NCBI RefSeq assembly: GCF_003788695.1
Contig: NZ_RARA01000016.1
Location: forward strand, 134-12,499
Length of the DNA stretch: 12,366 nt
Direction: 5' to 3'
Source of the DNA: Candidatus Cardinium hertigii
GTDB lineage: Bacteria > Bacteroidota > Bacteroidia > Cytophagales_A > Amoebophilaceae
The notes under the pieces are model-generated. The model was not told the DNA's origin, ran no database searches, and saw nothing but the letters and a program-made list of their open reading frames with translations. Below, in pieces: positions 1-6,513 of the stretch (the stretch's first letter is position 1; every line of letters starts with the position of its first letter). Position numbers and translations under genes: made by a program.

Positions 1-184
1 GTTTAATAAATTAGTAGCTAAGACTCGCTATAAGGTAGAACGTGTATTTGGTAGTATAAAAAGTTGGTTCCGAAGTTCGGGAGCCCGCTATATAGGTATT
101 GATAAAATGCATACACAACATCTTATGGAAGCAATAGCTTATAACTTATACAGGTCCCCAAATATCATTTTAAGAGGTTGCTAG
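1..184 (+). CDS. IS5-family transposase, 3' end only (cut by window start)
   Basis: The reading frame is open from base 2 and gives 60 residues before a TAG at 182-184. It would catalyse DDE-type cut-and-paste transposition of its insertion sequence. The visible part contains the C-terminal signature Y-(2)-R-(3)-E-(6)-K of the IS4/IS5 superfamily: R and E in TRYKVERVFGSIK, with E the third catalytic acidic residue. It is followed by the typical tail ARYIGIDKMHTQHLMEAIAY and NLYRSP. The tail most resembles the IS5 group. The first two catalytic aspartates lie outside the window, so integrity of the gene cannot be judged. The protein end looks normal for the family, with no frameshift in the visible part. 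Confidence 0.88.
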   Translation, partial: FNKLVAKTRYKVERVFGSIKSWFRSSGARYIGIDKMHTQHLMEAIAYNLYRSPNIILRGC

Positions 185-326
185 GGAAATGGTCTATCCA
201 AAATGAACTAAAAGCATCTAAAAATCAATAAATAATGAGATTCTTACTGCCATAACGTCAAAAATAACAAAAAATAATACTGGAAAAATAGAAAAAATTA
301 TACTGTCGGCCTGTTGCAACGGCCTC
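1..326 (+). mobile_element. Right part of an IS5-family insertion sequence
   Basis: It covers the transposase tail plus about 140 bp of non-coding IS tail. The proposed right end is at about 326: read outward-in on the minus strand it is GAGGCCGTTGCAACAGGCC, which resembles IS5-family ends of the GAGxCCxTTGCAA type (known family pattern, from memory). The junction is supported by the sequence beyond it: from 326 the DNA matches the interior of the dispersed repeat found at 9903-9970 (reverse orientation), and that match stops abruptly at 326. The left end is outside the window, so the inverted repeat and target duplication cannot be confirmed. Confidence 0.55.
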
Positions 327-505
327 ATAGTAAGTACTATGCTGCGTGCGCTTCACCCTCGCGCGCCTTGCCAGCTTTCCAAATCCATTACGTAACCGTA
401 GGGCCGCGTTCTGATTTTTAGCTTGTAGACTGAAATTTTTAGCAGGTTTATGCTTTAGCGTTTTATGATTTTGGTTATTCGTGTCTTTTTTGATCAAGCA
501 AAAAG
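326..505 (-). repeat. Degenerate, IS-truncated fragment of the GTATCCGTTCA element interior
   Basis: Read on the minus strand, this runs from a worn poly-T/TTGATCAA hairpin (about 485-505), through AATTTCAG and AAAATCAGAAC, to one partial hairpin module (GGATTTGGAAAGCTGGCAAG, GCGCGCGAGGGTGAAGCGC, CGCAGCATAGTAC). The order is the same as at 9786-9965. The module stops at 326, where the IS end begins. Bases 326-341 form a small perfect hairpin, CATAGTA-AG-TACTATG, matching the imperfect hairpin seen in the other modules. No element terminus is present. Confidence 0.75.
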
Positions 506-767
506 TAATATCCCTTCAGGTGTGTGGCCTAAGCCATATAATCCAAAAAGCCTTCCCAAGGATATGTTATCCATGCCTAACCTATTTTTGCGCAGAATAC
601 CGGATGTATATTTTAGGATTAAATAAATATATGAGGTAAATTTACATTAAATATGTTATGCGTAGTAGAAATAATTACACTAGATATTTAATCCCAGCAT
701 GGCTATATCCGTTGTAAGGGTCTCAGTGCATAATATGCATATTTTTAATAAATTAATATTATATATT
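506..767. other. Intergenic stretch without recognisable feature
   Basis: AT-rich sequence upstream of the coiled-coil protein gene. I see no RNA gene, no convincing terminator and no clear coding potential here. A promoter for the downstream gene must lie here or inside the repeat fragment, but I could not identify one with confidence. Confidence 0.4.
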
Positions 768-2714
768 ATGATAAATGGTATAAAAAATTCACAAGTAAAG
801 TTAGTAAATGGGTTTATGTTGAGCTTATGTATATCTTGTCAAGGACAAAAATTAACTATGGGCAAAGATACCGACCGTGACCATCCATCTGTTTCTAATA
901 GTAACATTGTTGAACATGAACCTGCACATACGTTTTTTGCAGTACTCGGGCAGGACAAACTAAAAGAATCCACGATTTTCTATTCAAATATAATACATAT
1001 AACTAATAACTGTCAGGAACTGTTTATAAAATATAAACTATTTCTCTTAAAAGAAATTAATGAGCGCAATAGCGATCTATGTGATAAAAGTTTAGGTGTC
1101 AGTTATTCAAATGACAATAATTTATATAGTCATAAACATAATGTGGGTGTAAATAGTGTTTATGCACGAGAAGCGTATAAGACGAAATGTAGTAATGAAA
1201 AAAAAAATCAGGAAAATACTAGTATAATGGAGTTAATGTATACGTACGAGATGGATGCTAAAAAATATCTAGACAACATAGTGGCGCTAAGAACACAAGC
1301 AGAGGAGCAATACAATATCCTAGAAAAGTACAGGGAACAATGGGAGGTACTGATTACAAAAAAAAAGAATCAAAGCAATAATCAGGCTATCGAAACAAAG
1401 AATCTAGAAAAAAAACGTGACGACATAGCTAAGATTCGTAATAAAATCGAAGAGAATAAGAATAATTTTTTTATGCAATTCTATAGCCTAATAGAAAAAT
1501 TAAAAGAAGAAAAAACTACTAATGAAATAGTAAATAAACTTACTGAACTAGTAGATGAATTTCAGGAAACAACAAATAAGAACTCTACTACAATAGCAAA
1601 AATGGTAAGTGTTCCACTTTATTTATCAGAGAAACAGGTTAGTGATACTGATACTAGAGCTTGTCACACTGTTCCTCATCTTTACAAGTTATGTATAGAA
1701 GACAGTCAAAAAGAAAATGTAGCAGAGGGAAATAGGAAGATAACTGATCTTAACGATGAGCTTATTAAGCACCTAATCTCTGAGATGGATAATGAGTATG
1801 CTGCTATTAACTTTGGTATGAAGAATATAAAAAGTGCAATTGATGCTGTGAATTATTCATCAACTCCTAAGCATGCTAAGCAGATGATAAAAGCTTATGG
1901 TTTAGAAATGGAATATTTGGCTGGCCTATTTGAAAAAATATATCTATTTGTAAGTACTCAGCAACTTATTGCATCTGCAATAGCTGATCCCCATAGAAGT
2001 GAATACGACTTTCAAGGTCATGCGTGTAATTCCGCCATAGTGGAAAAAAGGAAAGAATATGTTGAAAAGTCAATGCAACGAGATATTAAGGCAATTAAAA
2101 ATATTGTAGTGCAATTTAAAGTGGTATGTACAAATATTGTAAAATGTGTTAAACTAGGATGCGAGTATATTCAGGATAAGGTTGAATCATGTAATGAGGA
2201 TGTTATAAGTCAAAATATAAATAGATTTATTACTGATATGCAGGATTATATGGATGCCCAAAGAAAAATCTACCCTGAAATTAAATTATATCCATTAGAG
2301 AGTGATAGTAAGTTAAATTTTTCTCAGAAGGATGAACAACTAGCCAATGATTTAATGCTACTCAAAGACCATAACCCTATATATATGTCTAAAAAGCGTA
2401 CTGCTAGTGATGCACGTCTTCCTGAAGTGGACGTTAGGATATCGGGGCATGTTACAAACCCTAAACATATTAAACAACATGAGAAGAGTTGTGCTTCTGA
2501 CGCAAGAAGACTAATTACCACTTCTCGAGAACTTGCAACCAATATACCTAATTATGTACGAGAAAGTAGTATTTCTGATGAGAAACAAAATGTGCTACGT
2601 GGTGAGATAAAAAAGGTATACGAATCTTTGCATACGGCTATCATAGCACTATATCATAACATGGAATTAGCAAAAGCGCACGTAAAAGGAACTGCTAAAG
2701 GCTTATTTTTTTAA
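768..2714 (+). CDS. Unrecognised coiled-coil protein, possible lipoprotein
   Basis: I do not recognise this family. The ORF is open from 699 (671 codons), with in-frame ATGs at 699, 735 and 768. I chose 768 because it gives a short signal-peptide-like start: Lys-containing N region, then GFMLSLCIS, then Cys (residue 24 from this start). That would make it an outer-membrane or surface lipoprotein, although the lipobox (Cys-Ile-Ser before Cys) is weak. Counting from 699, residues ~176-290 are rich in E/K/Q/N with heptad-like spacing (RTQAEEQYNILEKYREQWEV, LEKKRDDIAKIRNKIEENK), predicting a coiled coil. The C-terminal half is mixed helical, with no transmembrane segment or catalytic motif. No Shine-Dalgarno site is visible. 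The stop codon directly touches the mobile element at 2715. Candidate surface or host-interaction protein, by inference only. Confidence 0.8.
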   Translation: MINGIKNSQVKLVNGFMLSLCISCQGQKLTMGKDTDRDHPSVSNSNIVEHEPAHTFFAVLGQDKLKESTIFYSNIIHITNNCQELFIKYKLFLLKEINERNSDLCDKSLGVSYSNDNNLYSHKHNVGVNSVYAREAYKTKCSNEKKNQENTSIMELMYTYEMDAKKYLDNIVALRTQAEEQYNILEKYREQWEVLITKKKNQSNNQAIETKNLEKKRDDIAKIRNKIEENKNNFFMQFYSLIEKLKEEKTTNEIVNKLTELVDEFQETTNKNSTTIAKMVSVPLYLSEKQVSDTDTRACHTVPHLYKLCIEDSQKENVAEGNRKITDLNDELIKHLISEMDNEYAAINFGMKNIKSAIDAVNYSSTPKHAKQMIKAYGLEMEYLAGLFEKIYLFVSTQQLIASAIADPHRSEYDFQGHACNSAIVEKRKEYVEKSMQRDIKAIKNIVVQFKVVCTNIVKCVKLGCEYIQDKVESCNEDVISQNINRFITDMQDYMDAQRKIYPEIKLYPLESDSKLNFSQKDEQLANDLMLLKDHNPIYMSKKRTASDARLPEVDVRISGHVTNPKHIKQHEKSCASDARRLITTSRELATNIPNYVRESSISDEKQNVLRGEIKKVYESLHTAIIALYHNMELAKAHVKGTAKGLFF

Positions 2715-2803
2715 GTATCCGTTCAGTGGTATGGCTTATACGTATCCGTATTCGTACCCATTAGACATAGCAAAATAATGAAAGTTTATAGAAAATGCGC
2801 CTT

Positions 2804-2920
2804 GAAAAAACTGTGGAAAGAAAAGAAAGGAAAAAAATCAAAAGAAAATCACTTTGTCTGAGCTCCGTAGGAGCGAGATTTGATTTTCGGTTTTTTTCCT
2901 TTCTTTTCAGCAGTTTTTTC
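2804..2920. repeat. Large inverted repeat (cruciform-like) inside the 341 bp element
   Basis: Outer arms GAAAAAACTG (2804-2813) and CAGTTTTTTC (2911-2920) pair perfectly. Inner arms GAAAAGAAAGGAAAAAAA (2820-2837) and TTTTTTTCCTTTCTTTTC (2891-2908) pair over 18 bp. The 53-base loop contains a further small hairpin, GCTCC-GTA-GGAGC. In the related elements at 9679 and 11920 this position is occupied by different sequence, so it is an interchangeable module. Confidence 0.85.
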
Positions 2921-2941
2921 ACCAGCGCTTGATTTTTTTTG

Positions 2942-2973
2942 GCTACTTTTTTTGATCAAGCAAAAAAAGTAGC
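2942..2973. terminator. Poly-T/poly-A hairpin, possible bidirectional terminator
   Basis: A perfect 12 bp stem, GCTACTTTTTTT (2942-2953) with AAAAAAAGTAGC (2962-2973), encloses the loop GATCAAGC. It lies between two convergent genes and could end transcripts from either side. The stem is AT-rich apart from the GCTAC base and is part of a mobile element, so termination activity is inference. Confidence 0.4.
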
Positions 2974-3056
2974 TTTAAAATAAGTAATTTTTAAAAAAAT
3001 GAATATAATAATCAATAATCTATAAAATATGGCTACCACACAAGTGAACGGATACG

Positions 3057-4172
3057 CTATATCTGCCGCGTTTCGTAAACACACTTTATGCCTTTTGTTT
3101 TAAATAGATCTATATTTTCTATTCTTATAGAAAAAAAGCCCTCTTTTGTATTTTCAACTTGAATGGTAGTATGTGTATTAAGTGGCAACGGGTTGCTTAT
3201 ATAATCGTGCCCTATACCAGAAATAGTAAATACTGGGAAATCAACAGATTTAGCAAAACGTTTTTGTACGATTTCCATTAGTTGTGTATTTCCTGAATCA
3301 CAAAAATCGCCAAAAATCAACGCATCTATCCCATCTAAGAGCCCCGATTGCTTGAAGTGTACTAACGTACGTTCTATTTTATGCGGCTGTTCGTTTACGT
3401 CTTCTAAAAAGAGTATCTTATTTTTGGGGTTAATTTGCCAAGGCGTCCCTATGGTATCTCGAATCAGTGTCATATTGCCACCTATGATTTTAGACTCTAA
3501 ATGAGTGACTTTAGACCCATTAGAGAGTTGTTTAAGGTTATGATAGACAATCGAAGTTTGCTTTCCACCTATCAATTCCATTAACTTATTAATGGAATCT
3601 GGTGCAACTTTATCCCTTACTATTAAGTCCGGCATAGTGGCATGTATGTTTTGCCAATCAAATTTATTCTGTAGGTAAGTATGCAAAACAGTAATATCAC
3701 TAAATCCAATGAGCGTTTTTTTATGCTTGTTTTGTGCAATTTTTTCTTTCTGTTCCTTAGGTAAATTTTCTAAATAAGGAATGAGTAATGCCGCACCCAT
3801 GCCACCTCTTATGCACCATATTATTTCACTGTTATCTGTTAATGCCTGAATCAAATCTTCTGCTCTATATGCATCAGGTGCAGCATAAAATGGACTATTG
3901 CCATTATATATGCTTGCTGAAACATGTGGATACAAATTCAAATCTGCTACATATTTTTTGCTTTCTTCTAAAGCGGCCTTCCCCTTAGAAGAAGGGGCAA
4001 TCAAATCAACCTGCTCTTTGTGCAACGGCTCCGTGCAGTTAACTGGTATTATCTTTTTTTTTGCGTTGACAACATGACTTTGTGGCTGTATATCAACTAG
4101 TATTATATGAAAACTATATATAAAAAGCACTAAAAAGATTATGCTTAACGCTTTTCTTATGGTATGTAACAT
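3057..4172 (-). CDS. LD-carboxypeptidase family protein (peptidase S66) with N-terminal membrane segment
   Basis: Members of the S66 family (LdcA, microcin-C self-immunity MccF) are Ser-Glu-His hydrolases; LdcA removes the terminal D-Ala from muropeptide tetrapeptides during cell-wall recycling. Visible motifs: the oxyanion region IRGGMGAALL (residues 121-130), nucleophile Ser158 in LIGFSDITVLH, Glu257 in ILFLEDVNEQPHKIER, and His322 in SGIGHDYISNPLPLN. All three catalytic residues are present and length is near normal once the leader is removed. Unusually for a normally cytoplasmic enzyme, residues 8-27 form a hydrophobic segment (uncleaved anchor or signal peptide) without a lipobox, which would put the catalytic domain in the periplasm. 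It stands alone, convergent with the coiled-coil gene. Its first ~27 codons and 5' flank are duplicated at 9570-9678. The substrate may be peptidoglycan or a peptide; family certain, substrate not. Confidence 0.9.
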   Translation of the reverse strand: MLHTIRKALSIIFLVLFIYSFHIILVDIQPQSHVVNAKKKIIPVNCTEPLHKEQVDLIAPSSKGKAALEESKKYVADLNLYPHVSASIYNGNSPFYAAPDAYRAEDLIQALTDNSEIIWCIRGGMGAALLIPYLENLPKEQKEKIAQNKHKKTLIGFSDITVLHTYLQNKFDWQNIHATMPDLIVRDKVAPDSINKLMELIGGKQTSIVYHNLKQLSNGSKVTHLESKIIGGNMTLIRDTIGTPWQINPKNKILFLEDVNEQPHKIERTLVHFKQSGLLDGIDALIFGDFCDSGNTQLMEIVQKRFAKSVDFPVFTISGIGHDYISNPLPLNTHTTIQVENTKEGFFSIRIENIDLFKTKGIKCVYETRQI

Positions 4173-4183
4173 TTTTTTAAGCC

Positions 4184-4191
4184 GTATTGTA
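4184..4191. other. Empty target site matching the 807 bp element's insertion point
   Basis: GTATTGTA occurs once here, within the 5' flank of the LD-carboxypeptidase gene. The duplicated copy of this flank at 9660-10520 has the same octamer on both sides of the 807 bp element, so this is the uninterrupted form that reveals the target duplication. Confidence 0.75.
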
Positions 4192-4216
4192 TATTATAAA
4201 TTAACTATAACAATTA

Positions 4217-4407
4217 GTATCCGTTCACTCAATGGCGTCAACTTAAGGTTTAGCTGTTATTGATAACCAAGTAGAATAGGAGGGTAGGCTAATCATGAAT
4301 TGCCTTAAGTTGACGCCATTGTCCGTTCACTTGCGTGGTAGCCATATTTTATAGATTATTAATGATTTTATCCATTTTTTTTAAAACTACTTCTTTTTCT
4401 TTTAAAA
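4217..4407 (+). mobile_element. Left end of a GTATCCGTTCA element, interrupted by the 92 bp MITE and joined to the LRR gene
   Basis: GTATCCGTTCACT (4217-4229) is the element terminus, split from its continuation TTGCGTGGTAGCCATATTTT by the MITE plus a 10 bp duplication. The sequence then follows the other copies (9690-9785, 11931-12000) through GATTTTATCCAT to about 4400, where it runs directly into the 3' end of the LRR gene. No matching right end (TGAACGGATAC) is found before the next left end at 5369. It lies only 44 bp upstream of the LD-carboxypeptidase start and so may influence its transcription. Confidence 0.75.
4230..4321 (+). mobile_element. 92 bp MITE, copy 1
   Basis: Perfect 19 bp inverted ends: CAATGGCGTCAACTTAAGG (4230-4248) and its inverse at 4303-4321. 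It is flanked by the 10 bp direct repeat TCCGTTCACT at 4220-4229 and 4322-4331. It is too short to encode anything. The ends resemble those of the IS231 group of the IS4 family (…ATCAACTTAAG…), which also makes 10-12 bp duplications; the relation is inference from memory of those ends. The interior differs from copy 2 at two bases. Confidence 0.92.
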
Positions 4408-5247
4408 TCACTCGCTAAACCTAATAATAGTATGTTTATTTCCCATAATATCAGTTAGTGTTTCTTTCTCTTCAGGAGAAAGATTATTGCCACGTAGGTC
4501 AATCTTCGTATTTTTGCAATGCTTTTCCCCAGACTTAAGTAGCGCTAAAAGCGCTGTTACTCTTTCTGCTGCTACAGGTATACTATTATAACGCAGATCA
4601 ATCTTCGTAATGGTGCTATTATTTTTTGAAGCGGCAACTAGCTCTTTTATTCCATCATAATAAATATTATTCTCACTCAGATCCATATATTGAATGGTAC
4701 TATTATTTACCAACATCTGAGCTATTGCCTTTGCCCCTTCAGAACCCATGTTATTATTAACCAGTTCAATATACGTAATTCTACTATTCTTTTCTAACGC
4801 CTGAGCTATTGCTTTTACCCTTTCAGAACCCATGTTTCTGCGACCCAGGTAAATCTTCGTAATGCTTCGATTGTATGCCAAAGCTTCAGCTGCTGCACGC
4901 AAATGGTTTGCATCGGTACCATTTGGCCAATCGCGAAGTTCTGTTAGGGTACTGAATTGATTTACATAGGATGTATACAACTCATAATAATGTTGACGTC
5001 TAGCCAATTCAGCACGCACAAAAGCAGCTTCCTTAGAATTTTGTGGCAAACGCCGTTGCAGCTTTTCAAGATGATATGCACCAGGCATACATTTTATTAT
5101 TTGTTCCGTTAACTCAGGTGAAAGATCCGTTAACTCATTTGGAAGCCGTATTTCAATTGCATGATCCATTGCCTGTTTGCTAACCTGGCACGCCGTAAAA
5201 CTGCTACCTAATAAGAACAACTTAGGAAGGATAAACTGCTTTTTCAT
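4408..5247 (-). CDS. Leucine-rich-repeat lipoprotein, copy 1 (five LRRs)
   Basis: 279 residues. The signal peptide ends in a good lipobox, Phe-Thr-Ala-Cys20, so the mature protein should be lipid-anchored in the envelope. Residues ~34-108 form a conserved helical linker (LPNELTDLSPELTEQIIKCM then a basic stretch). From ~128 on there are five ribonuclease-inhibitor-type LRRs of about 28 residues, each with a core like TKIDLRYNSI: starts near 130, 158, 186, 214 and 247. LRR domains of this kind bind proteins, and in amoeba or arthropod symbionts they are candidate host-interaction molecules (inference). The LPxEL segment faintly resembles an F-box start, too weak to assert. It is the tandem paralogue of the gene at 5642-6424; the two share nearly identical first 130 residues (four differences) but differ in the LRR array. 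A MITE-bearing element end touches its 3' side. Confidence 0.9.
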   Translation of the reverse strand: MKKQFILPKLFLLGSSFTACQVSKQAMDHAIEIRLPNELTDLSPELTEQIIKCMPGAYHLEKLQRRLPQNSKEAAFVRAELARRQHYYELYTSYVNQFSTLTELRDWPNGTDANHLRAAAEALAYNRSITKIYLGRRNMGSERVKAIAQALEKNSRITYIELVNNNMGSEGAKAIAQMLVNNSTIQYMDLSENNIYYDGIKELVAASKNNSTITKIDLRYNSIPVAAERVTALLALLKSGEKHCKNTKIDLRGNNLSPEEKETLTDIMGNKHTIIRFSE

Positions 5248-5368
5248 ATCTTTATTCGTTTAATTGTGCTGTTTCATATTTCAATGCGCTTGGCACAAAT
5301 CAAGCCACTGCTATACTTCTTTTTTTGCGTTTTAATAATTAATTACAACTAATTAAGCAGCATTAGGG

Positions 5369-5605
5369 GTATCCGTTCACTCAATGGCGTCAACTTAAGG
5401 TTTAACTATTATTGATAACCAAGTAGAATAGGAGGGTAGGCTAATCATGAATTGCCTTAAGTTGACGCCATTGTCCGTTCACTTGCGTGGCAGCAAAGCA
5501 GTATTTGTTCGCTTGCGTGGTAGCCATATTTTATAGATAATAGCAAATGGCTAATAATTAATAATTGATGATTTTATCCATTTTTTTTAAAACTACTTAT
5601 TTTTC
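5369..5605 (+). mobile_element. Second left end of a GTATCCGTTCA element, interrupted by MITE copy 2
   Basis: GTATCCGTTCACT at 5369-5381, then MITE, then TCCGTTCACTTGCGTGGCAGC and an imperfect second copy of the terminus (TTCGCTTGCGTGGTAGCC at ~5509-5526). The sequence then follows the common left-end sequence through GATGATTTTATCCAT to about 5605. As in unit 1 it leads straight into the 3' end of the LRR gene, with no right end detected. Confidence 0.72.
5382..5473 (+). mobile_element. 92 bp MITE, copy 2
   Basis: Same 19 bp inverted ends as copy 1, at 5382-5400 and 5455-5473, flanked by TCCGTTCACT at 5372-5381 and 5474-5483. Because it occupies the same place in the second duplication unit, it was probably copied together with the block rather than inserted independently. 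Confidence 0.92.
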
Positions 5606-5609
5606 TTTT

Positions 5610-5695
5610 AAAGCCACTCGTTAAACCTAATAATAGTATGTTTATTCCCCATAAAGCCACTCGTTAAACCTAATAATAGTATGTTTATTTCCCAT
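5610..5695. repeat. 43 bp direct tandem duplication at the 3' end of the second LRR gene
   Basis: Bases 5610-5652 and 5653-5695 are the same 43 bp (start AAAGCCACTCGTTAAACC, end CCCAT), with one mismatch. Since 43 is not a multiple of three, the gene now reads through into the second copy in another frame and stops after WLYGE; the outer copy still shows the presumed old end, Phe-Asn-Glu-Trp-Leu-stop. Confidence 0.9.
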
Positions 5696-6424
5696 AATAT
5701 CAGTTAGTGTTTCTTTCTCTTCAGGAGAAAGATTACTGCCACGTAGGTCAATCTTCGTATTTTTCCAATGATTTTGCAAAGCCTTAGCTAGCATTATTGC
5801 CCCTTGAGAACTAATATGTCCAGGAGGAATATTTTCTACAGGTCTATTATAACGCAGATCAATCTTCGTAATGGTGCTGTTATTTTTTGAAGCCGCAACT
5901 AGCTCTTTTATTCCATCATAATCAATATTATTCTCACTCAAATCCATATATTGAATGGTGCTATTGTTTTCCAACGCCTGAGCTATTGCTTTTGCCTCTT
6001 CAGAACCCATGTTTCTGCGATCCAGGTAAATCTTCGTAATGCTTCGATTGTATGCCAAAGCTTCAGCTGCTGCACGCAAATGGTTTGCATCGGTACCATT
6101 TGGCCAATCGCGAAGTTCTGTTAGGGTACTGAATTGATTTACATAGAATCTATATAACGCATAATAATGCTGACGTCTAGCCAATTCAGCACGCACAAAA
6201 GCAGCTTCCTTAGAATTTTGTGGCAACCGCCGTTGCAGCTTTTCAAGATGATATGCACCAGGCATACATTTTATTATTTGTTCCGTTAACTCAGGTGAAA
6301 GATCCGTTAACTCATTTGGAAGCCGTATTTCAATTGCATGATCCATTGCCTGTTTGCCAACCTGGCACGCCGTAAAACTGCTACCTAATAAGAACAACTT
6401 AGGAAGGATAAACTGCTTTTTCAT
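5642..6424 (-). CDS. Leucine-rich-repeat lipoprotein, copy 2 (four LRRs)
   Basis: 260 residues, with the same leader and lipobox (Cys20) as its neighbour and the same helical linker. Only S23G, E89A, T92R and S93F differ in the first 130 residues. The LRR array starts near 130 (TKIYLDRRNMG), with further cores at 158 (YMDLSENNI), 186 (TKIDLRYN) and ~223 (TKIDLRGSNL). Relative to copy 1 one 28-residue repeat is missing, at a junction within the repeated GSE..KAIAQ motif, as expected for recombination between repeats. The fourth unit has a different linker (VENIPPGHISSQGAIMLAKA). The C-terminus is altered by the 43 bp duplication. The same role is expected, a lipid-anchored protein-binding surface; the ligand is unknown. 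Confidence 0.9.
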   Translation of the reverse strand: MKKQFILPKLFLLGSSFTACQVGKQAMDHAIEIRLPNELTDLSPELTEQIIKCMPGAYHLEKLQRRLPQNSKEAAFVRAELARRQHYYALYRFYVNQFSTLTELRDWPNGTDANHLRAAAEALAYNRSITKIYLDRRNMGSEEAKAIAQALENNSTIQYMDLSENNIDYDGIKELVAASKNNSTITKIDLRYNRPVENIPPGHISSQGAIMLAKALQNHWKNTKIDLRGSNLSPEEKETLTDIMGNKHTIIRFNEWLYGE

Positions 6425-6513
6425 ATTTTTTATTCGTTTAATTGTGCTGTTTCATATTTCAATGCGCTTGGCACAAATCAAGCCACTGCTATACTTCTTT
6501 TGCGTTTTAATAA

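Larger units (their letters stand above)
2715..3055 (-). mobile_element. Complete 341 bp non-autonomous GTATCCGTTCA element
   Basis: It begins with GTATCCGTTCA (2715-2725) and ends with its exact inverse TGAACGGATAC (3045-3055). On the minus strand the order of parts is the same as in the 807 bp element at 9679-10485: left end CACTTGTGTGGTAGCCATA, poly-T/TTGATCAA hairpin, AATCAAGCGCTGGTGAA, a variable middle, then TTCAAGGCGC and a right end containing GGGTACGAATACGGATACG. Its middle is a large inverted repeat instead of the tandem modules. There is no ORF. No direct repeat flanks it: TTTTTTAA lies on the left and GCTATATC on the right. It fills the whole gap between two convergent stop codons. 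Confidence 0.85.
4217..6513. repeat. Tandem duplication of a ~1.1 kb block (element end + MITE + LRR gene + promoter region)
   Basis: Unit 1 runs 4217-5338 and unit 2 runs 5369-6513. Both start at GTATCCGTTCACT, contain the MITE at the same place, carry an LRR gene on the minus strand and end in the same 5' flank, ...GCGTTTTAATAA. Identity stops at 5338/6513; 30 bp of unrelated sequence (5339-5368) separates the units. Differences: one LRR more in unit 1, a replaced fourth LRR, an extra ~31 bp in the element end of unit 2 (TTGCGTGG occurs twice, 5484 and ~5512), and a 43 bp duplication at the 3' end of the second gene. Confidence 0.88.

Noticed and set aside
258..497. 79-codon ORF on the minus strand
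   Set aside because: It spans the IS end and the degenerate hairpin-module fragment; the same module elsewhere is not open in this frame.
2707..3063. 8 bp target duplication around the 341 bp element
   Set aside because: The flanks TTTTTTAA and GCTATATC do not match; the duplication may have been lost by recombination, but it is not visible.
4441..5150. F-box domain in the LRR protein linker
   Set aside because: Only an LPxEL-like start is present; the remaining F-box pattern cannot be supported by eye.
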